Below, one piece after another: positions 1 through 5,724 of a stretch of DNA of 8,963 nt; within the stretch, counting starts at the first letter, position 1, and the number at the start of each line of letters is the position of its first letter. The position numbers were made by a program, and so were the translations under genes. Location: the NCBI GenBank assembly GCA_003135495.1, contig PLBX01000454.1:7948-16910 (forward strand), written 5' to 3'. The notes beneath the pieces are model-generated. The model saw only the letters and a program-made list of their open reading frames with translations, did no database searches and was not told where the DNA came from. This stretch comes from Acidobacteriaceae bacterium. Its GTDB lineage: Bacteria > Acidobacteriota > Terriglobia > Terriglobales > Acidobacteriaceae.

Positions 1-740
1 GGATTGATTCGTACTGCGGCCACAGGTGCGGAATCCAAAATTTCGCGCTGGATCACTCCGGAACTTTCACCCCGGAACGGCAACGTCCCCGTCGCCATCT
101 CGTAGAGCACCGCTCCAAATGAAAAGAGATCGGTCCGTCCGTCCAATTCCTTGGCGCGCACTTGCTCGGGCGACATATAAGAAACTGTGCCCAGTGCAGT
201 TCCGGGACTCGTCAGGTGCGTTTCTATCGTTCCGGTTTCGGTGGCCTCGAAAGGAGTCTTCACTCTCGCCGTATTTACTTTCGCCAATCCGAAATCCAGA
301 ATCTTTGCATGTCCGCGCTTGGTCACAAAAATATTGGCGGGCTTAATGTCGCGATGAACAATGCCTTCCGTATGAGCGGCATCGAGCGCATCGGCAATTT
401 CAATCGCCAAGCCGAGCGCGACGTCGGTTTCGATCGGCCTTCCCGCAATGCGATGCTTCAGCGTCAAGCCTTCGAGGAATTCCATCGCAATGAACGCCTG
501 GCCATCCTGCTCGCCAATGTCATAAATAGTGCAAATGTTTGGATGGTTCAACGCGGAAGCTGATTGCGCCTCCCGTTGAAAACGGGCGAGTGCCTGCGCA
601 TCACGGGCCACGTCTTCGGGCAAGAACTTGAGCGCGACAAAGCGATGCAACCGCGTGTCTTCGGCCTTGTAGACGACACCCATGCCGCCCCCACCGAGCT
701 TCTCAACAATGCGGTAGTGAGAGATGGTTTGGCCGATCAT
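1..740 (-). CDS. Ser/Thr protein kinase, N-terminal kinase domain (partial)
   Basis: This is a eukaryote-like (Hanks-type, PknB-like) Ser/Thr kinase read leftward and cut by the window edge; 246 residues are visible. All core kinase motifs are present: the glycine loop GGGGMG at residues 16-21, the ATP-binding Lys38 in VALKF, a conserved Glu57, the catalytic loop HRDIKPAN at 129-136 with Asp131, DFG at 149-151, the SPE motif at 190-192 and Asp204 in DLFSFG. The enzyme should therefore be active. The missing C-terminal part in this acidobacterial family often carries a transmembrane helix and WD40/TolB-like beta-propeller or TPR repeats, but that part cannot be seen here. The start is the ATG at 740: an in-frame TAG lies two codons upstream. 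No Shine-Dalgarno sequence precedes it (ATTGCTAGAAA), so initiation may rely on another feature. A good promoter lies 55-83 bp upstream. Substrates are unknown. Confidence 0.95.
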   Translation of the reverse strand, partial: MIGQTISHYRIVEKLGGGGMGVVYKAEDTRLHRFVALKFLPEDVARDAQALARFQREAQSASALNHPNICTIYDIGEQDGQAFIAMEFLEGLTLKHRIAGRPIETDVALGLAIEIADALDAAHTEGIVHRDIKPANIFVTKRGHAKILDFGLAKVNTARVKTPFEATETGTIETHLTSPGTALGTVSYMSPEQVRAKELDGRTDLFSFGAVLYEMATGTLPFRGESSGVIQREILDSAPVAAVRIN

Positions 741-758
741 TTTCTAGCAATCATCATT

Positions 759-779
759 GTTTACCCAACGTTTAGCCAA
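759..779. repeat. Two adjacent 10-bp direct repeats in the kinase leader
   Basis: GTTTACCCAA (759-768) and GTTTAGCCAA (770-779) are identical at 9 of 10 positions and separated by one base, so they recur at 11 bp, about one helical turn. They fall just downstream of the predicted kinase transcription start, a place where an operator would act. The pattern is seen directly; binding by a regulator is only inferred. Confidence 0.35.
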
Positions 780-794
780 TCACGGAATCGAAGT

Positions 795-823
795 ATGGTA
801 GGCGGCAGTCGCTGGCAAGTCAA
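795..823 (-). promoter_or_regulatory. Probable sigma70-type promoter of the Ser/Thr kinase gene
   Basis: Read on the minus strand there is TTGACT (818-823) and TACCAT (795-800) separated by exactly 17 bp. The -35 box matches the consensus at 5 of 6 positions and the -10 box at 4 of 6. Transcription would start near 788, giving a leader of roughly 48 nt before the kinase ATG at 740. It is the only convincing promoter I see between the kinase and the next gene. Confidence 0.55.
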
Positions 824-855
824 TCTCGCAACTCTAAAGAGGAGCGCAACTTCAT

Positions 856-878
856 ACTCCCGGGGAATTGCCGGGAGT
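856..878 (-). terminator. Hairpin downstream of the peptidoglycan-binding gene
   Basis: ACTCCCGG (856-863) and CCGGGAGT (871-878) form a perfect 8-bp GC-rich stem with a 7-nt loop, 85 bp beyond the stop codon at 963. No T-run follows on the minus strand, so it is not a classical intrinsic terminator. It may be a factor-dependent terminator or an RNA 3'-end stabiliser. The rest of the 741-962 spacer holds the kinase promoter and leader; I see no gene in it. Confidence 0.3.
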
Positions 879-962
879 CGATATGAGTCGACATAAAGAA
901 GCTGACATTCAGATTTGAAATTAGCTAAAGGACGTTCTATCGCTAGTCAGAGCCAGCCGCAG

Positions 963-1505
963 CTATCGCTGAGAAAGATTACTTTCGGCTGACGTCTGTT
1001 TGGCTGCGCTCTTGGACTCGGCCGGTGCAGGGCCGCCGGTCGCCATCATTGCGCTTTCCGGATTCAACAGATGATCGTGGTTCGGCCCCAAGCCCAGTTT
1101 GATCAGCGCCCGCGAATCGGGAGTAGTCTTGGACTGCCATCCTTGATCAGCCTGATAACGCTGCATGGCGGCTTGAGTCGTGCCATCCCACATTCCCGAC
1201 GGCTGACCTTGCATGTAATGCTCGCGGATTAGCGCGGTTTGAATTTCTCGCGCGCGACCGGAATCGATAGCCTGTTGGCCTCGCTTTTTTGTAACTCGCT
1301 TCGAACCCTTCTTGCTCTGAGCGCCTTTGCCGCTCTTTGCCGAGCTATGAGTTGATGTTCGTTTCGTGACTTGCTTCGGAACCGAAGGATGCGACGGCTT
1401 GCTCGTTGTAGCCGGAGTATCGGCCGCAACCGCAAGACTTGAGACGCAAAGCACCGCACTCAAGCTCACTCCGTGCCAACGTCGAATTTGATTGCGTAAT
1501 CGCAT
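963..1505 (-). CDS. Exported protein with a peptidoglycan-binding-like domain
   Basis: The 180-residue product starts with a signal peptide: arginine-rich n-region (R2, R4, R8, R9), hydrophobic stretch around 13-27, and probable signal peptidase I cleavage after AVA at 25-27. Residues about 30-80 are low-complexity, rich in Lys, Ser and Thr, like a flexible basic linker that could cling to anionic wall polymers. Residues about 84-138 resemble the PG_binding_1 fold, with the characteristic spacing of an early helix (REIQTALI), a turn with G-x-WDG-x-TQAAM, and a RYQADQGW helix followed by a Leu-rich end (ALIKLGLG). The last 40 residues are Ala/Ser-rich with no domain seen. No catalytic domain is attached, so the likely role is wall binding in the periplasm, not hydrolysis. 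The ATG at 1505 begins a proper signal peptide but has no strong Shine-Dalgarno site. It lies downstream of htrA with its own promoter and is probably a separate unit. Confidence 0.8.
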   Translation of the reverse strand: MRLRNQIRRWHGVSLSAVLCVSSLAVAADTPATTSKPSHPSVPKQVTKRTSTHSSAKSGKGAQSKKGSKRVTKKRGQQAIDSGRAREIQTALIREHYMQGQPSGMWDGTTQAAMQRYQADQGWQSKTTPDSRALIKLGLGPNHDHLLNPESAMMATGGPAPAESKSAAKQTSAESNLSQR

Positions 1506-1512
1506 TTGATAA

Positions 1513-1528
1513 CTTGCCAGTCGGCAAG
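1513..1528 (-). promoter_or_regulatory. Leader hairpin just upstream of the peptidoglycan-binding gene
   Basis: CTTGCC (1513-1518) and GGCAAG (1523-1528) form a perfect 6-bp stem with a 4-nt loop, ending 7 nt before the ATG at 1505. With the promoter predicted at 1535-1562, the mRNA would begin almost at the base of this hairpin. It may stabilise the 5' end or limit ribosome access; this role is inferred only from position. Confidence 0.3.
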
Positions 1529-1534
1529 GGACTT

Positions 1535-1562
1535 TTTATATCACGTTTCCGGCCAGTCGCAA
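1535..1562 (-). promoter_or_regulatory. Probable promoter of the peptidoglycan-binding gene
   Basis: The minus strand carries TTGCGA (1557-1562) and TATAAA (1535-1540) with a 16-bp spacer. Transcription would start near 1528, about 23 nt before the ATG at 1505. The promoter begins about 20 bp beyond the T-run of the htrA terminator, so the two units appear to be separated cleanly. Confidence 0.45.
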
Positions 1563-1581
1563 CACCTCGGTCACTTTCGTC

Positions 1582-1645
1582 AAAAACCGAGCGGTACTGG
1601 ACTACGTCTATGGTCTATGAAACCGCGACTTCGCGCCAGTACCGC
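1582..1645 (-). terminator. Probable htrA terminator with a long loop
   Basis: On the minus strand GCGGTACTGG (1645-1636) and CCAGTACCGC (1600-1591) are perfect 10-bp complements. The 35-nt loop contains its own small hairpin, CGCGA/TCGCG at 1624-1635. The right arm is followed after four bases by TTTTT (1586-1582), as expected for an intrinsic terminator. It begins 17 bp past the htrA stop. The loop is longer than usual, and competing pairings exist: CCAGTA right after the stop (1662-1657) can pair with TACTGG at 1641-1636, and CTCGGT/ACCGAG at 1566-1591 forms another stem. Confidence 0.45.
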
Positions 1646-1661
1646 CGGGTTTGATTACTGG

Positions 1662-3260
1662 TTACGGAAGTGTACCTGCCAGGAAGATCGTTCCATCCTG
1701 CGACCTAGCGCCTCGCGGCCGCACCAGGAAAACCACGTCCTGTCCGCTCTTCATCGATTTCTCGATCTTCGTGAAGTCATCAGGATTATTTACCGGCTGC
1801 TTGTTCACTTCCAAAACAACGTCCCCGCGATTCAAGCCCAGATCCTCCGCGAATGATCCTTGTTTGACGTCTTGTACGACCACGCCTTTACCGGCCGTGA
1901 TGCTAAGCCGATCCGCCAAGTCGGGAGTGATACTGCGAACGGTCACTCCAAACTTACTAGCCTTTGGAGCTTCTTCGCTCTGGTTTTCATCCTCTTCGCC
2001 GAGGCGCGAAGCAAACAGCTTCGAGCGATCGGCAATCGTGACCGTCGTATCCTGCTTCTTTCCGTTTCGCACGAAAGCAAGCTTCGCCTTCGAGCCGGGC
2101 TTACGGGCAGCAATATCGGCAACCAACTCGTCGCCGCTCTTCACTTCCCTGCCATCGACGGACGTAATCGTGTCGCCGATCTTAAGGCCGGCCTCGTCAG
2201 CGGGACTGCCTGACACGACATTCGATACCGTCACGCCCGATCCGTAAATGTGCGCGATCGCCGGATTTGGCTGCGCCGAAAATTCAATCCCAATCGATCC
2301 GCGTGAGACGCGGTGCTCCGGTCCAATCAACTGGTTGTAGACCTGCGCTACGGTGTTCGAAGGCATGGCAAATCCAACCCCTGCGTAGGAACTGGTTTCC
2401 GTCAAGATCGCGGTGTTAATGCCGATCACTTCACCCGCCATATTGACCAGCGGCCCGCCCGAATTGCCGGGATTAATAGCCGCGTCGGTTTGAATGAAGG
2501 ATTGAAACTGCCGGTTAGGTACGATATTGCGCCCCTTGGCCGAGACGATCCCCGCTGTCACCGTTTCCTGCAGTCCAAAGGGACTGCCAATGGCAAGAAC
2601 CCAGTCACCAACCTCCATGCCATCCGAGTTACCTAACTTTGCAGTCGGAAGCGCATGATCGACTTCAATCTTGATCACCGCCAAATCCGTCTCCTGGTCC
2701 ATGCCGATGAGCTTTGCATCGTGGCCGGGAGAAGCCGGGTTTTCATCCTGCAATTTCACCCGAATCCGATCAGCTTTTTCAACCACGTGCCGGTTCGTGA
2801 CGATATAGCCCTTGGAGTCCACAATCACCCCAGAACCAAGCGATCGTTGCCGGATCGAGCCCGCCTCCGGGCCGCCCTGTCCGCCTTGTCCGCCAAAAAA
2901 TTTGTCAAAGAAGTCCTGGAACGGGCTGTCTTCCTCGCCATTCCCCTGATCCTGATCGGGGTCCGGACGCACTGATCGTCCCCGCCGGTGCGGGTTTTTT
3001 ACTGTCGATTCCGTGTTTATGTTGACGACGCTCGGCTCCAGTTGCTTCGAAATCTGCGAGAAAGCGTTCGACAGTTGCTGCGGCGCAGGAATGGATAATG
3101 GCGTAGCATCGGAGGACTTCGCGCCTTCCTTGCCTTTGACCCCGTAGGAAACTACCGTTCCGATTAGAATGCCGACGGTGAGCGTGACCAGAATGGTAAG
3201 TGTGTATGCCCAACGATTGGCCTTAAAACGGGCCAAGAAAGCGCTTTCGCGCGATTCCAT
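1662..3260 (-). CDS. htrA: HtrA/DegP-family periplasmic serine endoprotease (Do family)
   Basis: This protease (MEROPS S1C) degrades or refolds misfolded envelope proteins. The 532-residue product has one N-terminal membrane helix at about 17-40 after a basic stretch, which should anchor it in the inner membrane facing the periplasm. The trypsin-like domain spans about 70-310 with the full triad: His158 in TNRHVV, Asp192 in ETDLAV and Ser267 in NPGNSGGP. A charged and Gly/Gln-rich insert at about 88-135, including PFQDFFDKFFGG, corresponds to the flexible LA loop of DegP relatives. Two PDZ domains follow: PDZ1 about 320-410 and PDZ2 about 435-525. The length is normal or slightly long for a two-PDZ member. 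The ATG at 3260 is fixed by AGGAGG five bases upstream. It is probably monocistronic, with a perfect TATAAT upstream and a terminator downstream. DegP, DegQ and MucD names cannot be separated by sequence alone. Confidence 0.97.
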   Translation of the reverse strand: MESRESAFLARFKANRWAYTLTILVTLTVGILIGTVVSYGVKGKEGAKSSDATPLSIPAPQQLSNAFSQISKQLEPSVVNINTESTVKNPHRRGRSVRPDPDQDQGNGEEDSPFQDFFDKFFGGQGGQGGPEAGSIRQRSLGSGVIVDSKGYIVTNRHVVEKADRIRVKLQDENPASPGHDAKLIGMDQETDLAVIKIEVDHALPTAKLGNSDGMEVGDWVLAIGSPFGLQETVTAGIVSAKGRNIVPNRQFQSFIQTDAAINPGNSGGPLVNMAGEVIGINTAILTETSSYAGVGFAMPSNTVAQVYNQLIGPEHRVSRGSIGIEFSAQPNPAIAHIYGSGVTVSNVVSGSPADEAGLKIGDTITSVDGREVKSGDELVADIAARKPGSKAKLAFVRNGKKQDTTVTIADRSKLFASRLGEEDENQSEEAPKASKFGVTVRSITPDLADRLSITAGKGVVVQDVKQGSFAEDLGLNRGDVVLEVNKQPVNNPDDFTKIEKSMKSGQDVVFLVRPRGARSQDGTIFLAGTLP

Positions 3261-3265
3261 TTGTT

Positions 3266-3271
3266 CCTCCT
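3266..3271 (-). promoter_or_regulatory. Strong Shine-Dalgarno site of htrA
   Basis: The minus strand reads AGGAGG, five bases before the ATG at 3260. It is a full-consensus site and the strongest ribosome binding site in the window; it fixes the htrA start. Confidence 0.85.
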
Positions 3272-3289
3272 AAAATTGCCTGACTTTTT

Positions 3290-3295
3290 ATTATA
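3290..3295 (-). promoter_or_regulatory. Probable -10 box of the htrA promoter
   Basis: The minus strand reads TATAAT, a perfect -10 hexamer, which gives a leader of about 22 nt to the htrA ATG. There is no good -35 at 16-18 bp; the nearest candidate, TTACCG, is 20 bp away. A weak -35 suggests that an activator may be needed, or that an alternative sigma factor reads the promoter. Confidence 0.5.
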
Positions 3296-3378
3296 CCTTC
3301 GGCCTGGGACGGAGTCGGTAAGAACTGGCCAAAACAGTTAGACGCATAAAATGCCCTTGGCGTTTCGATCCCCTGCGA

Positions 3379-3490
3379 GTTGTTGCAAGGATTTGTAGCA
3401 AAGCATCGCGTTAGGCGAATTCGTATCTCCAAATCAATTTAGCAAGAGTCGCATCAGGGCATCACGTGAGCCAGATTCGTATCAGGGCAT
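3379..3490. repeat. Degenerate 28-bp tandem repeat, four units
   Basis: Read on the minus strand, four successive 28-bp blocks lie head to tail without spacers: 3490-3463, 3462-3435, 3434-3407 and 3406-3379. By my count, units 2, 3 and 4 match unit 1 at 22, 18 and 15 of 28 positions. Unit 1 opens with ATGCCCTGATACGAATCTGG, and the best-kept core is GATACGAAT. A decayed fifth unit with an indel may occupy 3378-3351. The array sits about 85 bp upstream of the htrA -10 box. No significant ORF covers it. It could be a remnant of an interspersed repeat family or a set of binding sites. The rest of the 3272-3619 spacer holds the htrA promoter and two hairpins; 3541-3619 shows nothing I recognise. 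Confidence 0.6.
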
Positions 3491-3505
3491 CGCTTAAGCG
3501 ATGCC
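3486..3505. repeat. Perfect 20-bp palindrome at the edge of the tandem repeats
   Basis: GGCATCGCTT (3486-3495) is followed directly by its exact reverse complement AAGCGATGCC (3496-3505). The right half on the minus strand, AAGCGATGCCC, runs into the first 28-bp unit and resembles the unit junction ACGCG/ATGCC, so the palindrome looks like a unit end meeting an inverted copy. It could extrude as a cruciform, bind a dimeric protein, or be the terminal structure of a small non-autonomous repeat. Confidence 0.6.
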
Positions 3506-3523
3506 GAAACCCGGCCGCTTGAA

Positions 3524-3539
3524 AGCGCCTTTAGGCGCT
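3524..3539. repeat. Short GC-rich hairpin beside the palindrome
   Basis: AGCGCC (3524-3529) and GGCGCT (3534-3539) form a perfect 6-bp stem with a TTTA loop. A competing stem, CGCTT/AAGCG at 3516-3527, overlaps it. On the minus strand the hairpin lies 80 bp beyond the stop of the small membrane protein and is followed by TTTC, so it could serve as a weak terminator. It is more likely part of the same repeat element as the palindrome 18 bp away. Confidence 0.4.
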
Positions 3540-3619
3540 GCGCGGGCAGCCGTGTCAAATCCGGTGCCACCGACAATCATCGATAATTTGCCATTAACAG
3601 AAGACCTTAAACTCGTTGC

Positions 3620-3931
3620 TCAGATTCTTAGCGTTACAAGCGCCAGGAACAACCCTGTGTACCCGGCAATTACCAGTAGCACCAGCAGCGCCCCGAAACT
3701 TAACACATTGAACAGTCCCCAAGGCTTTTGCACCGCACCAAACGCGAGCTTCCACAGCCCGATGCTGCTCACCATAGCGCACGGCGGAAGTATGATCAGT
3801 CCAATCACCCGTCCGTGGGCAAATTGCGGAAAGACAATCAGGAACATCACCGTGGGCAAAAAAACCAGCGCGGGAACGATCGCCAACGGCGCGCCCACGA
3901 GAAATTCGTGTTCCCGCTCCTTCGCAGTCAT
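3620..3931 (-). CDS. Small three-helix membrane protein of unknown function
   Basis: I do not recognise the family. The 103-residue product has a short charged N-terminus (MTAKEREHEF) followed by three hydrophobic segments at about 11-35, 41-65 and 73-100, separated by short loops with a few charged residues (H39, R41; K61; Q68, K69). It ends abruptly after the third helix with a single Arg. This alternation is strong evidence for a real membrane protein; the overlapping frame at 3594-3941 has no such pattern. The ATG at 3931 is the first start after an in-frame TGA about 35 bases upstream. The ribosome site is weak (GGA eight bases before the ATG). It begins 67 bp after the amidohydrolase stop on the same strand, so it may be a distal operon member, though a hairpin lies between them. 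Confidence 0.65.
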   Translation of the reverse strand: MTAKEREHEFLVGAPLAIVPALVFLPTVMFLIVFPQFAHGRVIGLIILPPCAMVSSIGLWKLAFGAVQKPWGLFNVLSFGALLVLLVIAGYTGLFLALVTLRI

Positions 3932-3961
3932 CTGAATCCATAAGACGATATCCGATGATCA

Positions 3962-3988
3962 GGTCATCTGAAATGCCTTCAGATGGCC
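3962..3988 (-). terminator. Hairpin between the amidohydrolase and membrane-protein genes
   Basis: CATCTGAA (3965-3972) and TTCAGATG (3978-3985) form a perfect 8-bp stem with a 5-nt loop. Two further G-C pairs lie outside a single non-Watson-Crick position. That position is a G-U wobble on the plus strand but a C-A mismatch on the minus transcript. The hairpin starts 11 bp past the amidohydrolase stop. No T-run follows on the minus strand, so it may attenuate or protect the 3' end more than terminate fully. Confidence 0.4.
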
Positions 3989-3998
3989 GTTCGTCCGG

Positions 3999-5717
3999 TC
4001 ATTTCCCCTCGTATACCGTCTTGCCTCCTACCACTGTACGTAAGACTTTAGCCTGCAGCAGCTTCGCCGGCTGAGCCGCGGTGATGTCCTGATCGAGCAC
4101 AACAAAGTCAGCGAGCATCCCAGGCTCGAGCTTGCCTTTTTGCTTTTCCGCGAACTCGGCAAACGCCGCGGCCGTTGTATAGGAGGCAATAGCTTGTTCG
4201 ATGGTTATTTTTTCAGCCGGATAATAGGTTTTTCTGCCATCCTCGCTCATGCGCGTAATCGCCGCGTATAGGCCACGGAATGGCGTCACGGGCTCGACTG
4301 GATAATCAGTGCCAAAAGCCAGCACAACTCCATGCCGAAGAAAATCGGCCCACGCGTAAGAATGCGCGGCGCGTTTCGCTCCCAAGCGCGACTCCGCCCA
4401 ATTCATGTCGGTAAGCAGGTGGCTGGGCTGCATCGAGGCAATCACTTTGAGCTCTTTGAAGCGCAAAATCTGCTGCGTCGAAGTCACCTGCGCATGCTCG
4501 ATTCGAAGCCGGTAATCGTCGCCTCCATCCATCGCTTTCACCTTCGCTTCTTTCGCCGCTTTTTCAGCTTCAGCAAACGCATCGAGCGCCATCTGCACGC
4601 CTTTATCGCCGATGGCGTGAAAACCAAGTTGATATCCCGCGAGCACCCGCTCCTTCGCCATCGCATTCAGCTTGCCCGCCTCGTATTGCGGAAGCCCGCT
4701 GTTCTGCGGATCGTCGTTGTAAGGCTCAAGCAGCGCCGCCGTCTTCGAACCGAGTGATCCATCCATGAAGCCTTTCAGCATGCCCGTGTGAAGCATGTTG
4801 TCGGATGCAGGATGCGAGTCGCGTTTCTTGTTCAACACGTCGATCGGTTCGTCGAAGGGCAACCACTCTGAAATTCTGGCCGTCAGTTTTCCCTGGCGCT
4901 CCAGCTCTTCATAAATTTGAAAGTCTTCCCATTGCGAAAAGTCCTGCGCTGACGTGATGCCGTGACTTGCAAGGTCCGCCAGAGCCGTTTCGATTGCCTG
5001 CCGCCGCTTTTCGTGGGTCGGCTTTGGAATCACCGCTTCCACCGCCTCTTGCGCCTTCTCGCGCAAAATGCCTGTCGGAGTACCGCTCTCGTCACGATCG
5101 ATTTTCCCGCCCTCGGGATCCTTGGCTGCAACAGTTACGCTCGCCAGTTGCAACGCCCGGGTATTGGCAACACCGATATGCCCATCCACTCGCTCGAGAT
5201 AAACCGGATGCTTTCCGCTCACTTCATCCACATCCCATCGCGTGGGAAGCACTTTGACCGGCCACAAGGTTTCGTCCCAACCTTCGCCTACAATCCATTC
5301 TCCCGGCTCGGCGGTTTCAACCTTGGCGGCCAGGCGATCGCGAAATTCATCCAGCGTCTTCGCGCCCACCAGATTCACATTCGCCTTTTCCAGACCGGCG
5401 CTGGCTAGATGCATGTGAGCGTCATTGAATCCGGGCATCACGAAGTGCCCGTCGAGATCGATGATTTTCGTCTCCGAACCCTTGAATTTCATGACCTCAT
5501 TGCGAGTGCCCACAGCCAGAATTTTCTCGCCGGATATGGCAAGGGACTCATCACGCTTGCCCGAGCCCAACGACGCCGAAGCATCAACCATTCCGGTGTA
5601 GATGTTGCCGTGGATGTAGATTACGTCCGCTTTCGGCTTCAGCGTCGTATTCGCATTTTGTGCCGGCGCGCCACAAGCCGCCACCAACACCGCAATCAGG
5701 GTGATTTCTTTCATCAT
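3999..5717 (-). CDS. Exported amidohydrolase family 3 protein (YtcJ-like)
   Basis: The 572-residue product belongs to the metal-dependent amidohydrolase superfamily, subgroup 3, which hydrolyses C-N bonds in amides and related compounds; the substrate cannot be read from sequence. It has an N-terminal hydrophobic stretch ending in VAAC at 12-15, a plausible lipobox with Cys15, so it is probably a lipoprotein or otherwise exported. The n-region has only one Lys, which weakens this slightly. Metal-site motifs are present: HMH (His101, His103) after PGFNDA, Lys315 and Asp319 in LKGFMDG, His367 in FHAIGDKG, His408 in IEHAQ and Asp471 in FGTDYPV. The small beta-sandwich subdomain is built from residues about 30-95 and 525-572. 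Length is typical. Two adjacent ATGs (5717 and 5714) are possible starts; AAGGA lies directly before the first, so the second is better spaced. The gene starts 7 bp after the M20 peptidase stop, so the two are probably cotranscribed. Confidence 0.92.
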   Translation of the reverse strand: MMKEITLIAVLVAACGAPAQNANTTLKPKADVIYIHGNIYTGMVDASASLGSGKRDESLAISGEKILAVGTRNEVMKFKGSETKIIDLDGHFVMPGFNDAHMHLASAGLEKANVNLVGAKTLDEFRDRLAAKVETAEPGEWIVGEGWDETLWPVKVLPTRWDVDEVSGKHPVYLERVDGHIGVANTRALQLASVTVAAKDPEGGKIDRDESGTPTGILREKAQEAVEAVIPKPTHEKRRQAIETALADLASHGITSAQDFSQWEDFQIYEELERQGKLTARISEWLPFDEPIDVLNKKRDSHPASDNMLHTGMLKGFMDGSLGSKTAALLEPYNDDPQNSGLPQYEAGKLNAMAKERVLAGYQLGFHAIGDKGVQMALDAFAEAEKAAKEAKVKAMDGGDDYRLRIEHAQVTSTQQILRFKELKVIASMQPSHLLTDMNWAESRLGAKRAAHSYAWADFLRHGVVLAFGTDYPVEPVTPFRGLYAAITRMSEDGRKTYYPAEKITIEQAIASYTTAAAFAEFAEKQKGKLEPGMLADFVVLDQDITAAQPAKLLQAKVLRTVVGGKTVYEGK

Positions 5718-5724
5718 TCCTTTA

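Noticed and set aside
885..892. GAGTCGAC repeat and GTCGAC palindrome near the 856-878 hairpin
   Set aside because: The palindrome is only 6 bp and the repeat is too short to distinguish from chance.
1651..2247. 198-residue plus-strand open frame
   Set aside because: It is antisense to the PDZ region of htrA, has biased Ser-rich composition and shows no domain or good ribosome site.
3223..3432. 69-residue minus-strand frame running through the tandem repeats
   Set aside because: It runs through degenerate repeats, the htrA promoter and the ribosome site, and overlaps the htrA start in another frame, so it is unlikely to be a gene.
3379..3490. CRISPR array suggested by 28-bp repeats
   Set aside because: The units are adjacent with no unique spacers between them, they are strongly degenerate, and no cas gene is present.
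3594..3941. 115-residue minus-strand frame overlapping the small membrane protein
   Set aside because: It is in another frame of the same strand; its translation lacks membrane helices or any motif, whereas the 3620-3931 frame has a clear three-helix pattern.
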